Assembly: GCA_016617495.1 (NCBI GenBank)
Contig: WYCU01000003.1
Location: 124,001-188,000, forward strand
Direction: 5' to 3'
DNA: 64,000 nucleotides
Source: Azonexaceae bacterium s22
GTDB lineage: Bacteria > Pseudomonadota > Gammaproteobacteria > Burkholderiales > Rhodocyclaceae
Numbering within the stretch: the stretch's first letter is position 1; each line of letters begins with the position of its first letter. Of this stretch, positions 17,720 to 29,674 are shown in pieces. The notes under the pieces were generated by a model that ran no database searches, had not been told where the DNA came from, and was given only the letters and a program-made list of their open reading frames with translations. The position numbers and the translations under genes were made by a program.

Positions 17720-17884
17720 ATGAAACAACTTCAGAAATGGTTCGATCGGATTGCCGGCATCTCTGCCGATGAAGCAGCGCGCCTGGCGCGGGCACGCGAA
17801 ATCTTTCGCACAGCGACAACCGATTTTTCGACCCTGCAGAAACCGGCGTGTTGGCGACGCCAACATCGCGTCGCATCCCGTTAG
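17720..17884 (+). CDS. 54-aa ORF behind an SOS box, function unknown
   Basis: The ORF begins with ATG 7 nt after GAGG and reads MKQLQKWFDRIAGISADEAA, then RLARAREIFR: an amphipathic, probably helical N-terminal half. The last part (KPACWRRQHRVASR) is strongly basic. The SOS box lies 57 bp upstream of the start. Small SOS-induced proteins are common (division inhibitors, toxins, anti-mutators), but this one matches none that I recognise. The basic tail could also be out-of-frame sequence in a decayed longer gene. Confidence 0.45.
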   Translation: MKQLQKWFDRIAGISADEAARLARAREIFRTATTDFSTLQKPACWRRQHRVASR

Positions 17885-18031
17885 GCCCAAGCCTGGCGAC
17901 AATATCGGCACGTATTCGCGGAACAGCCACCTCGCGATACCTTGCCGATCCCTGCCTCTCGGGCATAATGTGCATCAGGCGCACATGGTGTGCGCCCAAA
18001 CACAGAACAACGAACACGGGAGCGCAATCGC

Positions 18032-18385
18032 ATGAAGCGTATCGACATCGATCAGGCCATACGCTTGCATAACCACTGGCGACGCCAGTTTCTCAATGCC
18101 TTCGCAGGCGGCGACTATGTAGACATGCCGCTCTCCGAACATCGCGGCTGCACTCTTGAACTGGCGTTGACGCAGGATGTCATCGAAAGCAACCACGGCA
18201 TTCTGGCCGCCCTGCTCGCTGCAGATCGCCACTTCCACGCGCTAGCCAACGAGATCATCGACCTGAGCAATAACGGCTTGGGCAATTCTGCCGATCTGTT
18301 GCTACCGGATCTGAATGAAGCGGCACATCGCCTGATCGCTCATCTCGACGATGCACGGACGCTGCAGAGCGACCCACCGAAGTAA
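18032..18385 (+). CDS. Free-standing CZB (chemoreceptor zinc-binding) domain protein
   Basis: The 117-residue protein consists almost wholly of one CZB domain. Zinc ligands are recognisable: the first His in AIRLHNHWRRQF, the Cys in HRGCTLELAL, and the His pair in DRHFHALA. CZB domains usually sit on chemoreceptors or diguanylate cyclases and respond to zinc or hypochlorite; a solo copy would act in trans. ATG 18032 follows GGGAG at 18018-18022. An upstream in-frame codon at 17990 has no support. A terminator follows. Confidence 0.75.
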   Translation: MKRIDIDQAIRLHNHWRRQFLNAFAGGDYVDMPLSEHRGCTLELALTQDVIESNHGILAALLAADRHFHALANEIIDLSNNGLGNSADLLLPDLNEAAHRLIAHLDDARTLQSDPPK

Positions 18386-18418
18386 TCCGCGTCGCCAGAC
18401 GCCTTGAAGCAGCGCAAT

Positions 18419-18446
18419 AAAAAAGCAGCCTGATGGCTGCTTTTTT
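18419..18446. terminator. Rho-independent terminator between CZB gene and purL
   Basis: AAAAAAGCAGCC, TGAT loop, GGCTGCTTTTTT. It is symmetrical and serves both convergent genes. Confidence 0.92.
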
Positions 18447-18471
18447 GCTGGATGCTGCACCGGAAACGGAA

Positions 18472-22434
<3,963 letters not shown>

Positions 22435-22698
22435 GGGGAGAAAATCGGTGTGGCGGAAAGCCCGGAATTATACCCGAGGGACCTCGCCGCCGCCCTTGGC
22501 TTTCACCGTTACGGCGGCATAAAAAGGTTGGGCGACCCCGCGTAAGTCATCGGAACATTCGCCATTTGTGGGAGGTGACAACAGCCTGGCTTGGGAGCAG
22601 AAAGCTGTCGGCTTGACGAATTCCCCGATGACGTACCGGTGGTCGCCCACCTTGCACGTTTGCCGGCAATCGCCGGCGAAAACTGCAGTCCGCTGACC

Positions 22699-22857
22699 TT
22701 AACGGGCAGCGGGTCGGGACAACGATGCCTTTTCAGCATCGTCCTTCATGTGTTTCTTGACGTAGCCGGCGATGTACCAGGCCATACCCAGAATGAAGAC
22801 GATGGTAAACAGGCTCAGAAGGCCGATGTCCGATGTAAGCAGTAGTTGCCATGCCAT
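22699..22857 (-). CDS. DUF3149 small membrane protein
   Basis: This 52-residue protein (MAWQLLLTSDIGLLSLFTIV, then FILGMAWYIAGYVKKHMKDD) has the single membrane helix and polar tail of the DUF3149 family, whose function is unknown. The start at 22857 is preceded by GGGGAG at good spacing. A longer open frame to 22968 lacks a site and is not used. Two tandem palindromes lie 218 bp upstream. Confidence 0.75.
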   Translation of the reverse strand: MAWQLLLTSDIGLLSLFTIVFILGMAWYIAGYVKKHMKDDAEKASLSRPAAR

Positions 22858-23074
22858 GATGCTCTCCCCTGATCTTCGTGTTGATGGACTGCCCGCAGGC
22901 AAGCCACCGAGGCATCCGCATAAGCTGTGCCAGTCTCCAGCCACATCGAGAATCGACCGGAGCCGCATCGGGATAAATTCAATTTATCCATTAAATTCAA
23001 TGCACTATAAAACCGTCGCGCCCCGTCGAACACCGCGGCCCACGCCGCAACGGACGATCACCCCTTGGTACGGC

Positions 23075-23107
23075 GTCATTTTTGACATCATCAAAGTCAA
23101 AAATGAC
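23075..23107. promoter_or_regulatory. Two GTCA-N4-TGAC palindromes forming a perfect inverted repeat
   Basis: GTCATTTTTGAC (23075-23086) and GTCAAAAATGAC (23096-23107) are exact reverse complements, and each is itself a GTCA-N4-TGAC palindrome. The centres are 21 bp apart, two helical turns. It starts right after the nudC stop and upstream of DUF3149. It could be a paired operator or a weak terminator stem without a T-tract. Confidence 0.4.
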
Positions 23108-23115
23108 ACCACCCG

Positions 23116-23898
23116 TCAAACGCCAGCAATGGCCGCGTCGATCAAGACACGGGAAATGCTGATCGGGTCCGGCAGGAGCGGCAGATTGTCAGCCTCAAAC
23201 CAGGCCGCATCTTCGATTTCGACACCATCGGGCGCCAATTCGCCGCCCGCGTATTCGGCGGTAAACGCAATCATCAAGGAATTAGGAAAAGGCCAGGACT
23301 GACTGCCAAAGTAACGCAGATTGCGCACCTCGATACCGACCTCCTCCCGCACCTCCCGGGCCACGCAGGCTTCCAGCGTTTCCCCGGCCTCGACAAATCC
23401 GGCCAGGGCACTGTAAACCCCCGCCTTGAAGCGCGGACTGCGCGCCAGCAACAAGGCGCTCCCCTTGCGCACCAAGACCATCACTGCGGGCGATATCCGC
23501 GGATAGGCTTGCAGGCCGCACTGCGGGCAAGCCCGCGCGGCGGCATCCGCCCCCGGCACAGTCGGCGTACCGCAACGGCCGCAGTAGCGGTGCTGCTGCG
23601 CCCAGTCGAGCAACTGCACCGCACGCCCGGCCAAGGCGAACGCCTCGGCGCCCGCCGCAAGAAAGACGTCGCGCAAGGACGCAGAACGAAAATTCGCCAG
23701 CACCGAAGCTTCCGGCAAGGCATCCAGATCGGCGGCCTTGCACGCACATCCCAGCCAGGTGCCGACATCGACCACGCTTGCTGCAAGGCCGCCTGCGGGG
23801 CATTCACCCGCCATGGGAAACAAGGCCGCCGCTTCGCCGCCATCGGCCAACAGCAAACGATTTTCGTGGCGCAATATCCAATACGTCGGAGTGCTCAT
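23116..23898 (-). CDS. nudC: NAD(+) diphosphatase / NAD-capped RNA decapping enzyme NudC
   Basis: The 260-residue protein has an N-terminal domain, a four-cysteine zinc ribbon (YCGRCG and CPQCG) and a Nudix box (GFVEAGETLEACVAREVREE). The sequence SQSWPFPNSLM immediately after the Nudix box is the NudC signature (SQPWPFPxS), which distinguishes it from other Nudix enzymes. It hydrolyses NAD(H) and removes NAD caps from RNA. The MFS transporter gene ends 6 bp upstream on the same strand, so the two are likely co-transcribed. Confidence 0.92.
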   Translation of the reverse strand: MSTPTYWILRHENRLLLADGGEAAALFPMAGECPAGGLAASVVDVGTWLGCACKAADLDALPEASVLANFRSASLRDVFLAAGAEAFALAGRAVQLLDWAQQHRYCGRCGTPTVPGADAAARACPQCGLQAYPRISPAVMVLVRKGSALLLARSPRFKAGVYSALAGFVEAGETLEACVAREVREEVGIEVRNLRYFGSQSWPFPNSLMIAFTAEYAGGELAPDGVEIEDAAWFEADNLPLLPDPISISRVLIDAAIAGV

Positions 23899-23904
23899 TC
23901 CGGG

Positions 23905-25122
23905 CTACCTTCCTTGTGATTTTCCATGCATGACGATGCGCGAGGCCAGCGCGATGGCCAGCACATTGGCGCCTACCGCAACATAACCGACCAGCGGATA
24001 ACCGACGATCCGCCCATGGTCATCCAGCGCGATGAGAAACCCGGCCAGCGTGGTGGCCAAACCCATCGCCAGCGACTGCATCGTGCCATTGAGCGACATG
24101 AAGGTACCGCGCAGCGGCGGGTTCGCAGACGAGGCGATGATGGCCATGGCCGGAATCATGCGCCCCGAAATCAGGACGAAAAAGGCCGTCGAACAGATCA
24201 ACCAGCCCCACAGCGGCACCGGCCCCAGATGGGTCAATACCAGCACGGGCACCATCGCCAATACAGCGAGCAGACGATACACCTCGACCTTCCCGTGGCG
24301 ATCCGCCCAAATGCCGATCAAGCGCGCGCTGATGAACGTCGCCGCCCCGCCGACCAGATACACGATGGGAATCTGCGCCTGCGGAATACCGACGTTATTC
24401 ACCGCATACACCGTGATGTAGGGAATCACCGTAAACCCGGAAAAAATGATGAGCGTGGAAAACAGCAAAGCACGCCGATGGTTGCCATCGCCAAGGACCG
24501 CGAAGGCTGCCGAAAGCAGGTGCCCGGGGTCCTCGTCGCTCAAGTGATGGCGCAGCACCGGCAAATAACGCAGGCCGACCAGGAAGAACACCACCGTCAG
24601 CGCAGCGATGAAAACGAAGGGGGCGCGCCAGCCGAGCTGGTTGGCCAGCCACAACGACAACGGCACGCCGCCGATGGTCGAAAGCGAGAAGGCACTGGCC
24701 ACCACGCCGCTTGCCCGCGCCCGCCGGGCGAAGGGAATGGCATCGGCAATCATCGTATGGATCATCGCCCCCATCACCCCGCCGAAGACCCCGGCCAGAC
24801 CGCGCGCCACCAGCAAGGCCACGAACCCCTGCGCCAAACCGCAGGCCAGCGTCGCCAATCCGAACAGGACAAAGCCGGTCAGCAAGACCCCCTTGCGCTC
24901 AAAGCGGTCGACAAAGGTGGCCGCCAGCACGCCCGACGCAGCCGCGCTGAAACTGTAGGACGCCACCAGAAACCCGAATTCGTGCGTGCCGATGCCGAAC
25001 GCCGCCATGAGAATGGGGCCGAGCGGCATCATGATCATGAAATCCAGCACATGACTGAACTGGATGCCCGCCAGCGTCAGCAGGAAAAGGCGCTCGTCGC
25101 GGGGCGAAAGTTCTGGGGTCAT
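23905..25122 (-). CDS. MFS transporter, drug:H+ antiporter type
   Basis: The 405-residue protein has about twelve membrane segments and an MFS loop after helix 2 (FVDRFERKGVLLTGF). The opening LAGIQFSHVLDFMIMMPLGP is common in a widespread group of predicted arabinose/drug efflux carriers. Substrate is not predictable. I start it at MTPELSPRDERLF (25122) rather than 27 bp further upstream. It lies 6 bp before nudC. Confidence 0.8.
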   Translation of the reverse strand: MTPELSPRDERLFLLTLAGIQFSHVLDFMIMMPLGPILMAAFGIGTHEFGFLVASYSFSAAASGVLAATFVDRFERKGVLLTGFVLFGLATLACGLAQGFVALLVARGLAGVFGGVMGAMIHTMIADAIPFARRARASGVVASAFSLSTIGGVPLSLWLANQLGWRAPFVFIAALTVVFFLVGLRYLPVLRHHLSDEDPGHLLSAAFAVLGDGNHRRALLFSTLIIFSGFTVIPYITVYAVNNVGIPQAQIPIVYLVGGAATFISARLIGIWADRHGKVEVYRLLAVLAMVPVLVLTHLGPVPLWGWLICSTAFFVLISGRMIPAMAIIASSANPPLRGTFMSLNGTMQSLAMGLATTLAGFLIALDDHGRIVGYPLVGYVAVGANVLAIALASRIVMHGKSQGR

Positions 25123-25149
25123 TGCAGCGAACGGACGGCAAGCCGCCAC

Positions 25150-25518
25150 CCGCGAAAGTTCTTGAAGCGAAGCATCTTACCCCGCCGCCAACGCATCGTT
25201 GCCAGCGAATGCATCGCGTGGTTCACCGCATGCATTGGACACGATCATTTTTGCCCGTTTTCAGCGGTCGACCGCGACAATTGTCGATTTGTAATACTGC
25301 ACAAAAGATCGGCAAGCCAAGGCGCTTTCATGCAAAGCACTTACGGCCAAAACCATTTCAAACACGCGTATAAAAACGCTTTGATATCAACAACATTGCA
25401 AAAAACGCAAAAGTTCAAAAAATATGAAAAAAGAATTTGCTGCAGTGCACCAAACTGTATAAATTGTGTTACATTTGATCCCGTCGTACCGAATTCATCA
25501 CTTTTTCGAGGAAATGCC
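25150..25518. other. Intergenic region before the phasin gene
   Basis: The 369-bp gap holds one copy of the 37-bp element (25247-25284) and, further right, an AT-rich stretch that ends in the phasin ribosome binding site. A TTGCTG (25437) and TATAAA (25458) could form a promoter, though the spacer (15 bp) is short. I see no gene. Confidence 0.5.
25247..25284 (-). repeat. Dispersed 37-bp element, intergenic copy before phasin
   Basis: On the minus strand: CAATTGTCGCGGTCGACCGC, then TGAAAACGGGCAAAAATG. Both A-tracts are intact. Confidence 0.85.
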
Positions 25519-26055
25519 ATGACCATCAATACCGACAAGTTCGTTGCCGCTAACCAAGCCGCTGTCGATTCCCTGCTCTCCGTCGTCAATGCTGCCTTGG
25601 CTTCCGCCGAGCGCATCGCCACCCTGAACCTGAACGCCGCTCGCAGCACCGTCGAAGACACCGCCGCTGCCGCCAAGACCGTTCTGGCCGCCAAGGACCC
25701 GCAAGCCGCCCTCGCCGCCCAGTCCGCGCTGGTTCAGCCGGCTGTCGAAAAGGCTGTTGCTTACTCCAAGTCCCTGTACGAAATCTCCAACGAAGCCCAG
25801 CAAGAACTGACCAAGATGTTCGAAGCCCAGTTCGGCGAATTCCAGAAGGCTGCTGCCAGCCTGGTCGAACAAGCCACCAAGAACGCCCCGGCCGGTTCCG
25901 AAGCCATCGTTGCTGCCGTCAAGGACGCTGTCGCCAAGGCCAACGCCGCTTTCGGCACCGCCTCCGCCCTGAGCAAGCAATTCACGGAAGCCACCCAGGC
26001 GACCGTTGCTGCTGCCACCAAGGCCACGACCGCTGCCGCCAAGAAGGCCAAGTAA
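25519..26055 (+). CDS. Phasin family protein
   Basis: The 178-residue protein is almost all helix, rich in alanine and lysine, and ends in TKATTAAAKKAK. The pattern AALASAERIATLNLNAAR and QQELTKMFEAQFGEFQ is typical of phasins, which coat polyhydroxyalkanoate granules and control their size. It starts after GAGGAA. Codon choice is very uniform (GCC, AAG), as in highly expressed genes. It is monocistronic, with its own terminator at 26075-26103. Confidence 0.88.
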   Translation: MTINTDKFVAANQAAVDSLLSVVNAALASAERIATLNLNAARSTVEDTAAAAKTVLAAKDPQAALAAQSALVQPAVEKAVAYSKSLYEISNEAQQELTKMFEAQFGEFQKAAASLVEQATKNAPAGSEAIVAAVKDAVAKANAAFGTASALSKQFTEATQATVAAATKATTAAAKKAK

Positions 26056-26074
26056 TTCCCGCGCATCGCGCCTG

Positions 26075-26103
26075 AAAAGCCCGGCCATCGTGCCGGGCTT
26101 TTT
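26075..26103 (+). terminator. Rho-independent terminator after phasin
   Basis: AAAAGCCCGGC, short loop, GCCGGGCTTTTT. Confidence 0.88.
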
Positions 26104-26127
26104 CTTTTGCGGCGGAAGCCGCACACC

Positions 26128-27285
26128 TCAGCCCAGCGGCAACTCCGCCTGCAACGCCACTGCATCGGCCGACCCCGCAGTCGCGGACACCAGCGCGCTT
26201 CCCCGCACCCCCAGCAGGCGAATCCGGTCCGATAGCTCGATCCGCTTCAAACACAAACCGGCTGCACGGCGTATCGTCGCCCCATCGTCGGTCGGCTGCT
26301 CCAGCGTCACATCGCGCGTCACCGTGCGGAAATCGGCAAAACGCAGTTTGATGCCGATGGTTTTCGCCTTGAGCTGCTTGCGCTGCAAATCCTCGGCCAC
26401 GCGCAGGCAGATGCCAGTAAAGATTTCCGACAATTCGGCGCGATCCCCCTGAACGTGGAGATCCCGCTGAAAGGTCGATTCCCGGCTGACCGACTTGGTC
26501 TCGCGCACCGTCTTGACCGGCCGCTCGTCGATCCCGTGCGCGACCTCATGCATCCAGATGCCTGTCGTGGCACCGAAGTAGCGCACCAGCAGTTCTCGCG
26601 GTGCAGCCGCCAGTTCGCCGATGGTGTGGATGCCCATGCGTTCCAGGCGGGCAGTCGCCTTGGGGCCGATGCCGTTGATCTTGCGCGCTGCCAGGGGCCA
26701 GATGCGCGTCGGCACTTCATCCATGCCGAGAATCGTGATGCCATCCGGCTTGTCCAGATCGGAGCAGATTTTCGACAACAATTTGTTGGGCGTGATGCCG
26801 ATGGAACAGGTCAAGCCGGTGGCATCGAGCACCGCCTGCTTGATGCGGCGCGCCAGCGGCAGGCTGGGTTCGGGAATCGCGGTGAGGTCGATATAGATTT
26901 CATCGATTCCGCGATCCTCGATACACGGCGCCACGCTCGCCACGGCCGCCTTGAAGCGGCGCGAATAGTCACGATAGGCCTCGAAATTCGCCGGTAGCAG
27001 AATGGCGTCCGGCGCCAGTTGCGCCGATTTCATCAGCCCCATGCCGGAAAATACGCCGAAGGCGCGGGCCTCGTAGGTCGAGGTCGTCACCACGCCCCGC
27101 CCCACGTAATCGCGCAAGCGCGCGAAGCGTTCCGTACCCGCCAAATCTTGTCGCACCGGCACGTTGCGCCCACCGACCACGACCGGCATGCCACGTAGTT
27201 CGGGATAGTGCAGCAATTCGACCGATGCAAAAAATGCATCCATGTCGAGATGAGCAATCCGCCGCACCGGACTATTTTCCTTCAT
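26128..27285 (-). CDS. dinB: DNA polymerase IV
   Basis: Y-family polymerase of 385 residues with intact catalytic acids: HLDMDAFFASVE and GIDEIYIDLT. The ending lacks a clear QLxLF clamp motif, but QAELPLG may serve. Between VVVGG and RGVVTTSTYEARAFGV there is a longer loop (about 20 residues) than in E. coli DinB; I recall similar loops in other betaproteobacterial DinB proteins. It performs translesion synthesis. No SOS box is visible within 100 bp of its start, unlike lexA. Confidence 0.93.
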   Translation of the reverse strand: MKENSPVRRIAHLDMDAFFASVELLHYPELRGMPVVVGGRNVPVRQDLAGTERFARLRDYVGRGVVTTSTYEARAFGVFSGMGLMKSAQLAPDAILLPANFEAYRDYSRRFKAAVASVAPCIEDRGIDEIYIDLTAIPEPSLPLARRIKQAVLDATGLTCSIGITPNKLLSKICSDLDKPDGITILGMDEVPTRIWPLAARKINGIGPKATARLERMGIHTIGELAAAPRELLVRYFGATTGIWMHEVAHGIDERPVKTVRETKSVSRESTFQRDLHVQGDRAELSEIFTGICLRVAEDLQRKQLKAKTIGIKLRFADFRTVTRDVTLEQPTDDGATIRRAAGLCLKRIELSDRIRLLGVRGSALVSATAGSADAVALQAELPLG

Positions 27286-27355
27286 TGCACTCCTGACCGT
27301 TTCCTGCCCACACGCTTCTTTGCTGGTCGCCGCCTTGCCGCGCCAGCGGTCAATC

Positions 27356-27404
27356 TTTACGACATTTTTACGCAGCAGCCTTGAGAATGGACAGCGTTTT
27401 TACA
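27356..27404 (+). promoter_or_regulatory. TTTAC repeats upstream of the KdpD-like kinase, candidate KdpE-type site
   Basis: TTTACG at 27356-27361 and 27367-27372 are 11 bp apart, and TTTACA at 27399-27404 lies a further 32 bp on, roughly in helical phase. OmpR/PhoB-type regulators bind such direct repeats, and the E. coli KdpE site also has TTTA half-sites. This is a position-based inference. Confidence 0.35.
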
Positions 27405-27449
27405 CCGTGTGGCCTAGTCTTGAATCACCACATGATCGGAAAGAAAACC

Positions 27450-28979
27450 ATGTCTTTCGATACCCTCCCCAACGAACGGCCATTGACCGGCGTGCATCGC
27501 TACGCCCTGACCATTGGCGCCTGCATCGGCACGACGCTCATAGCCACACCGCTCCTGGGCTACCTCGATCTGGCCAATATCGTGATGCTCTTTTTACTCA
27601 CCGTACTCGTTGTGGCCGTCAAATTGGGCCGCAATGCCGCCGTACTGGCATCCGTGCTGAGTGTACTGTGTTTCGATATTTTCTTCGTGCCGCCACGTTT
27701 CTCGCTGGCGGTCAGCAACATCCAGTATCTCGTGACATTTGTCGTGATGCTGGCCACCGGCTTGACCACGACCCACTTCACAACCACCCTGCGCGAACGT
27801 GCGCTCGAAGCACTCCAACGGGAACGACGCACGCGTGCCCTTTATCACCTTGCCCGGCAACTTGCCGGTGTGCTCACCCGCGACCAAGCGGCCGATCTCG
27901 CACGGCAATTCATTCACACCGAATTGAATGCCGAGGCGGCAATTCTGGTTTCGGAAGCCGCAGATCGCCATCTCGTTGCCCTCGCGGGCGCCAATAACCC
28001 GCCTGTTGAACCCCACCTCGCCCAGGTTGCCCTCAATAGCAGCAAACTTGTCCGAAGCGACACCGTCAGCGACCTCGGCTTCGCCTCGCTCTATTTGCCG
28101 CTGACCGGCTCGACACGTCATCGCGGCGTACTGGCAGTGGCCTTCCCAACCGAATCCGGCGAGCCCTCCGACGACTCGATCAACCTGCTTGAAGCCCTTG
28201 CCTCGCTGGTCGCCGTTGCCTTCGAACGCTTGCACTACGTCGAGATCGCGCAAGCGACCGAAGTCCGGATGCTGACGGAACGACTGCGCAGCTCCATTCT
28301 TTCCGCGCTCTCCCACGATTTGCGTACGCCGCTGACGGCCATGGTTGGGTTGGCCGATTCGCTATTCCTGGTCAAACCCACGCTGCCTCCCGCGGCATTG
28401 GAAACTGCACAGGCGCTGCATGAACAGGCGGAACGTCTGGCCGGTCTGGTCGGCAACCTGCTGGACATGGCCAGACTCAATGGCGGCGATGTGCAATTGC
28501 GGCGCGAATGGCAGCCCTTGGAGGAAGTCGTCGGCGCCAGCATCAAGCTACTCGGTCACAGCCTGACCGCACACCCGGTTCGCACGAAGCTCCCACCTGA
28601 CTTACCCTTGCTCGAATTCGATGCCGTGCTCATCGAGCGCGTTCTTTGCAACCTGCTTGAAAACGCGGCCAAGTACGGGCCGGCCGGCAGCGACATCGAA
28701 CTGACTGCCGAACGCCAGGGGGATACCGTGCAAATTGCGGTCAAGGACCATGGTCCGGGATTCCCGAATGCGCACCGCGATGAGTTGTTCGAAATGTTTG
28801 TACGCGGACCGCAAGAAAGCGGGAAGCCCGGCACCGGCCTCGGCCTGGCCATTTGCAAGGCCATCGTCGAAGCCCATGGCGGAACGATCGCGGCCGATAA
28901 CCGACCGGAAGGCGGCGCCGTCGTCCGGTTCACCTTGCCCGTGGGCAACCCGCCCAGCATCGAGGAGGAAACGGTATGA
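27450..28979 (+). CDS. Sensor histidine kinase, KdpD C-terminal type (lacks the N-terminal KdpD/USP part)
   Basis: The 509-residue protein begins with the four-helix DUF4118 membrane region of KdpD (residues about 15-105), then a GAF-like domain and a kinase core: H-box ALSHDLRTPLTAMVG, N-box NLLENAAKYGP, G-boxes DHGPGFP and GTGLGLAICKAIVEAHGG. The N-terminal ATP-binding KdpD sensor and universal-stress domains of the standard 900-residue KdpD are missing. ATG 27450 after GGAAAG is the likely start. It overlaps the regulator gene by 4 bp (ATGA). The context with kup points to potassium or osmotic sensing. Confidence 0.85.
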   Translation: MSFDTLPNERPLTGVHRYALTIGACIGTTLIATPLLGYLDLANIVMLFLLTVLVVAVKLGRNAAVLASVLSVLCFDIFFVPPRFSLAVSNIQYLVTFVVMLATGLTTTHFTTTLRERALEALQRERRTRALYHLARQLAGVLTRDQAADLARQFIHTELNAEAAILVSEAADRHLVALAGANNPPVEPHLAQVALNSSKLVRSDTVSDLGFASLYLPLTGSTRHRGVLAVAFPTESGEPSDDSINLLEALASLVAVAFERLHYVEIAQATEVRMLTERLRSSILSALSHDLRTPLTAMVGLADSLFLVKPTLPPAALETAQALHEQAERLAGLVGNLLDMARLNGGDVQLRREWQPLEEVVGASIKLLGHSLTAHPVRTKLPPDLPLLEFDAVLIERVLCNLLENAAKYGPAGSDIELTAERQGDTVQIAVKDHGPGFPNAHRDELFEMFVRGPQESGKPGTGLGLAICKAIVEAHGGTIAADNRPEGGAVVRFTLPVGNPPSIEEETV

Positions 28980-29665
28980 GCACCCCCGCCCGCGTCCTGA
29001 TCGTCGAAGACGAAAAGCAGATACGTCGTTTCGTGCGTGCGGCAGTCGAGGAAGAAGGCTGCCAGGTGAGCGAAGCCGAGAATCTGGCCCATGGGCGTGC
29101 CGAAGCCGGCGTACGCCAGCCCGACCTGCTCATCCTCGACCTTGGCCTGCCGGATGGAAACGGCATCGAGTTGATCCGCGATCTGCGCGGCTGGTCGGAT
29201 ATTCCGGTGCTGATTCTCTCCGCGCGCTCGCAGGAAAACGACAAGATCGATGCGCTCGATGCCGGCGCCGACGATTACCTGACCAAACCTTTCAGCGTCG
29301 GCGAATTGCGGGCGCGGGTGCGCGCCCTGCTCCGCCGGCGCAGCCGCAACGCCGACTCGGCCTCGCCCATCGTCGAATTCGGCAATACCGTCGTTGATCT
29401 CTCCGGGCGACTGGTCACCCGTGCCGGCGAAACGGTACATCTGACGCCCATCGAATATCGGCTCCTCGCCGCGCTCGTGGCCCACCCCGGCAAAGTACTG
29501 ACGCAACGCAGCCTGCTGCGCGAAATCTGGGGACCGAGCTTTGTCGAAAGCAGCCACTACTTGCGGGTCTATGTCGGTCATTTGCGCCAGAAGCTCGAAG
29601 ACGACCCGACCCAACCCAAACATTTTCTGACAGAAACCGGCGTGGGCTACCGCTTCCAGCCGTAA
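28976..29665 (+). CDS. kdpE: KdpE-like OmpR-family response regulator
   Basis: The 229-residue protein has a receiver domain with the phospho-acceptor Asp in LLILDLGLPDGNGIEL and the conserved Lys in YLTKPFSVGEL. The C-terminal winged helix contains HLTPIEYRLLAALVAHPGKV and VYVGHLRQKLEDDP, very close to KdpE. It is translationally coupled to the kinase and ends 9 bp before kup. With no kdpFABC in the window, its nearest target is kup. Confidence 0.88.
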   Translation: MSTPARVLIVEDEKQIRRFVRAAVEEEGCQVSEAENLAHGRAEAGVRQPDLLILDLGLPDGNGIELIRDLRGWSDIPVLILSARSQENDKIDALDAGADDYLTKPFSVGELRARVRALLRRRSRNADSASPIVEFGNTVVDLSGRLVTRAGETVHLTPIEYRLLAALVAHPGKVLTQRSLLREIWGPSFVESSHYLRVYVGHLRQKLEDDPTQPKHFLTETGVGYRFQP

Positions 29666-29674
29666 GGGGAAATC

